Assembly (NCBI GenBank): GCA_003567495.1
Contig: PWZK01000283.1
Coordinates: 1 to 6,183, forward strand
Reading direction: 5' to 3'
Origin: Candidatus Brocadiaceae bacterium
GTDB taxonomy: Bacteria; Planctomycetota; Brocadiia; SM23-32
Length of the DNA: 6,183 nucleotides
The stretch's first letter is position 1, and each line of letters opens with the position of its first letter. The notes beneath the pieces were generated by a model. It saw only the letters and a list, made by a program, of their open reading frames with translations. It did not search any database and was not told where the DNA came from. The position numbers and the translations under genes were made by a program. Below, one piece after another: positions 5,871-6,183 of the stretch.

Positions 5871-5906
5871 TAATTCTTTTTCAAGACGGAGCTTGAAAAA
5901 GAATTA
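5871..5906. repeat. Perfect 15-bp inverted repeat upstream of the nuclease gene
   Basis: TAATTCTTTTTCAAG (5871-5885) and its exact reverse complement (5892-5906) flank a 6-nt loop. The stem starts 33 bp upstream of the nuclease ATG, where it could be a leader hairpin, an operator, or a terminator for something entering from the right. No clean T-run follows on either strand. It is the longest perfect palindrome in the window. TAATTCTTT recurs at 6092-6100. Confidence 0.65.
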
Positions 5907-5910
5907 ATAA

Positions 5911-5949
5911 AACGGCAACGGCAAAAGACGAACGGCATACGGCAAACGA
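5911..5949. repeat. Degenerate ACGGCA-type short repeats
   Basis: Four ACGGCA copies (first bases near 5912, 5917, 5932 and 5939) alternate with AAAAGACGA and similar spacers. The stretch is noncoding and unrelated in sequence to the CACGAAG units just downstream. It is probably a low-complexity dispersed repeat. Confidence 0.5.
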
Positions 5950-5971
5950 CTTTAGTTCACGAAAAAATAAC

Positions 5972-5998
5972 CACGAAGAACACGAAGAGCACGAAGGA
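5972..5998 (+). repeat. CACGAAG-type 9-bp tandem repeat, three units
   Basis: CACGAAGAA, CACGAAGAG and CACGAAGGA lie head to tail at 5972-5980, 5981-5989 and 5990-5998. The same family appears inverted at 841-858. Three near-identical units with the variation confined to the last two bases indicate a tandem expansion. Confidence 0.75.
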
Positions 5999-6183
5999 AC
6001 GGAAAAAACAAGTTATCCTCTGTGAAGGGGGATTGTGCAACAGGCTCATGAAATTCTATCATAGCAAGCTATGCTTTTCAACATTATTCCTTAATTCTTT
6101 CCGAAGGAAAAATAAAGGAATTTGCGCCCGGTAATCTCTGGAAACAGGGATAATCTCGGAACAATCTGCGTTCCGGGATACGC
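5999..6183. other. Right-edge region without a recognisable gene
   Basis: No convincing ORF on either strand. The longest plus-strand ATG frame noted is 28 codons (6048-6134), with no clear ribosome site. The segment GGGGGATTGTGCAACAGGCTC (6027-6047) vaguely resembles ends of some insertion sequences with TGCAACAGGCTC-like termini, but no transposase is visible. Small nested hairpins occur at 6060-6073 and around 6097-6109. Two related segments, GGTAATCTCTGGAAACAG (6130-6147) and GATAATCTCGGAACA (6149-6163), form an imperfect direct repeat. Confidence 0.35.
6153..6179. repeat. Hairpin at the right edge
   Basis: ATCTCGGAAC (6153-6162) pairs with GTTCCGGGAT (6170-6179) across a 7-nt loop, giving ten pairs with one T-G wobble. 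It ends four bases before the window edge, so whether it belongs to a larger structure, a mobile element end or a terminator of a gene outside is unknown. Confidence 0.45.

Noticed and set aside
5911..5998. CRISPR array from the short repeats near the right edge
   Set aside because: Units are 6-9 bp, contiguous and degenerate, without unique spacers of regular length; no cas operon, and the Cas4-like protein lacks cas neighbours.
6048..6134. 28-codon plus-strand ORF (MKFYHSKLCF...)
   Set aside because: No clear ribosome site; it runs over hairpins and repeats and has no sign of coding constraint.

Overview
The window carries six genes. One partial gene runs on the plus strand at the left edge; five genes form a minus-strand block that fills the rest. 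The organism is a bacterium of moderate GC content: LepA, AcpS and RecA are all bacterial types. The style of the proteins and the abundance of short, low-complexity intergenic repeats (CACGAAG, GGGTTCT and AATTTTG units, REP-like hairpins) remind me of PVC-type or related, largely uncultured bacteria such as Kiritimatiellota, Lentisphaerota or Omnitrophota. That placement is an impression; a tree would be needed.

Layout from left to right. At 2-820 (+) is a sugar-phosphate isomerase/epimerase-like TIM barrel whose 5' end lies outside the window. It converges on lepA (888-2687, -), which encodes elongation factor 4 with unusual G4 and G5 motifs. A 409-bp gap (2688-3096) follows, packed with structured repeats: a perfect GC-rich palindrome, a heptamer tandem repeat, a REPIN-like double hairpin with a compensatory base-pair change, an AT-rich heptamer repeat, and a hairpin that probably terminates acpS. 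Then come acpS (3097-3477, -) and recA (3578-4657, -). recA has a clear Shine-Dalgarno sequence and a good sigma70-like promoter. Upstream lie a 40-codon ORF (4766-4888, -) and a Cas4/AddB-like PD-(D/E)XK nuclease with a probable Fe-S cluster (4885-5838, -). The stop codon of the nuclease overlaps the small ORF's start in an ATGA arrangement, so the two look translationally coupled. The last 345 bp (5839-6183) has no convincing gene but holds a perfect 15-bp-arm hairpin, ACGGCA- and CACGAAG-type repeats, and inverted structures near the edge.

Functionally, recA (strand exchange) sits directly downstream of a nuclease/small-ORF pair, a possible recombination or repair neighbourhood. lepA and acpS are housekeeping genes for translation and lipid/acyl-carrier metabolism. 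The best candidates for something not yet described are the coupled 40-aa ORF between the nuclease and recA, whose stop codon lies inside the recA -35 element, and the REPIN-like element with covarying hairpins. No CRISPR array, tRNA or rRNA is visible.
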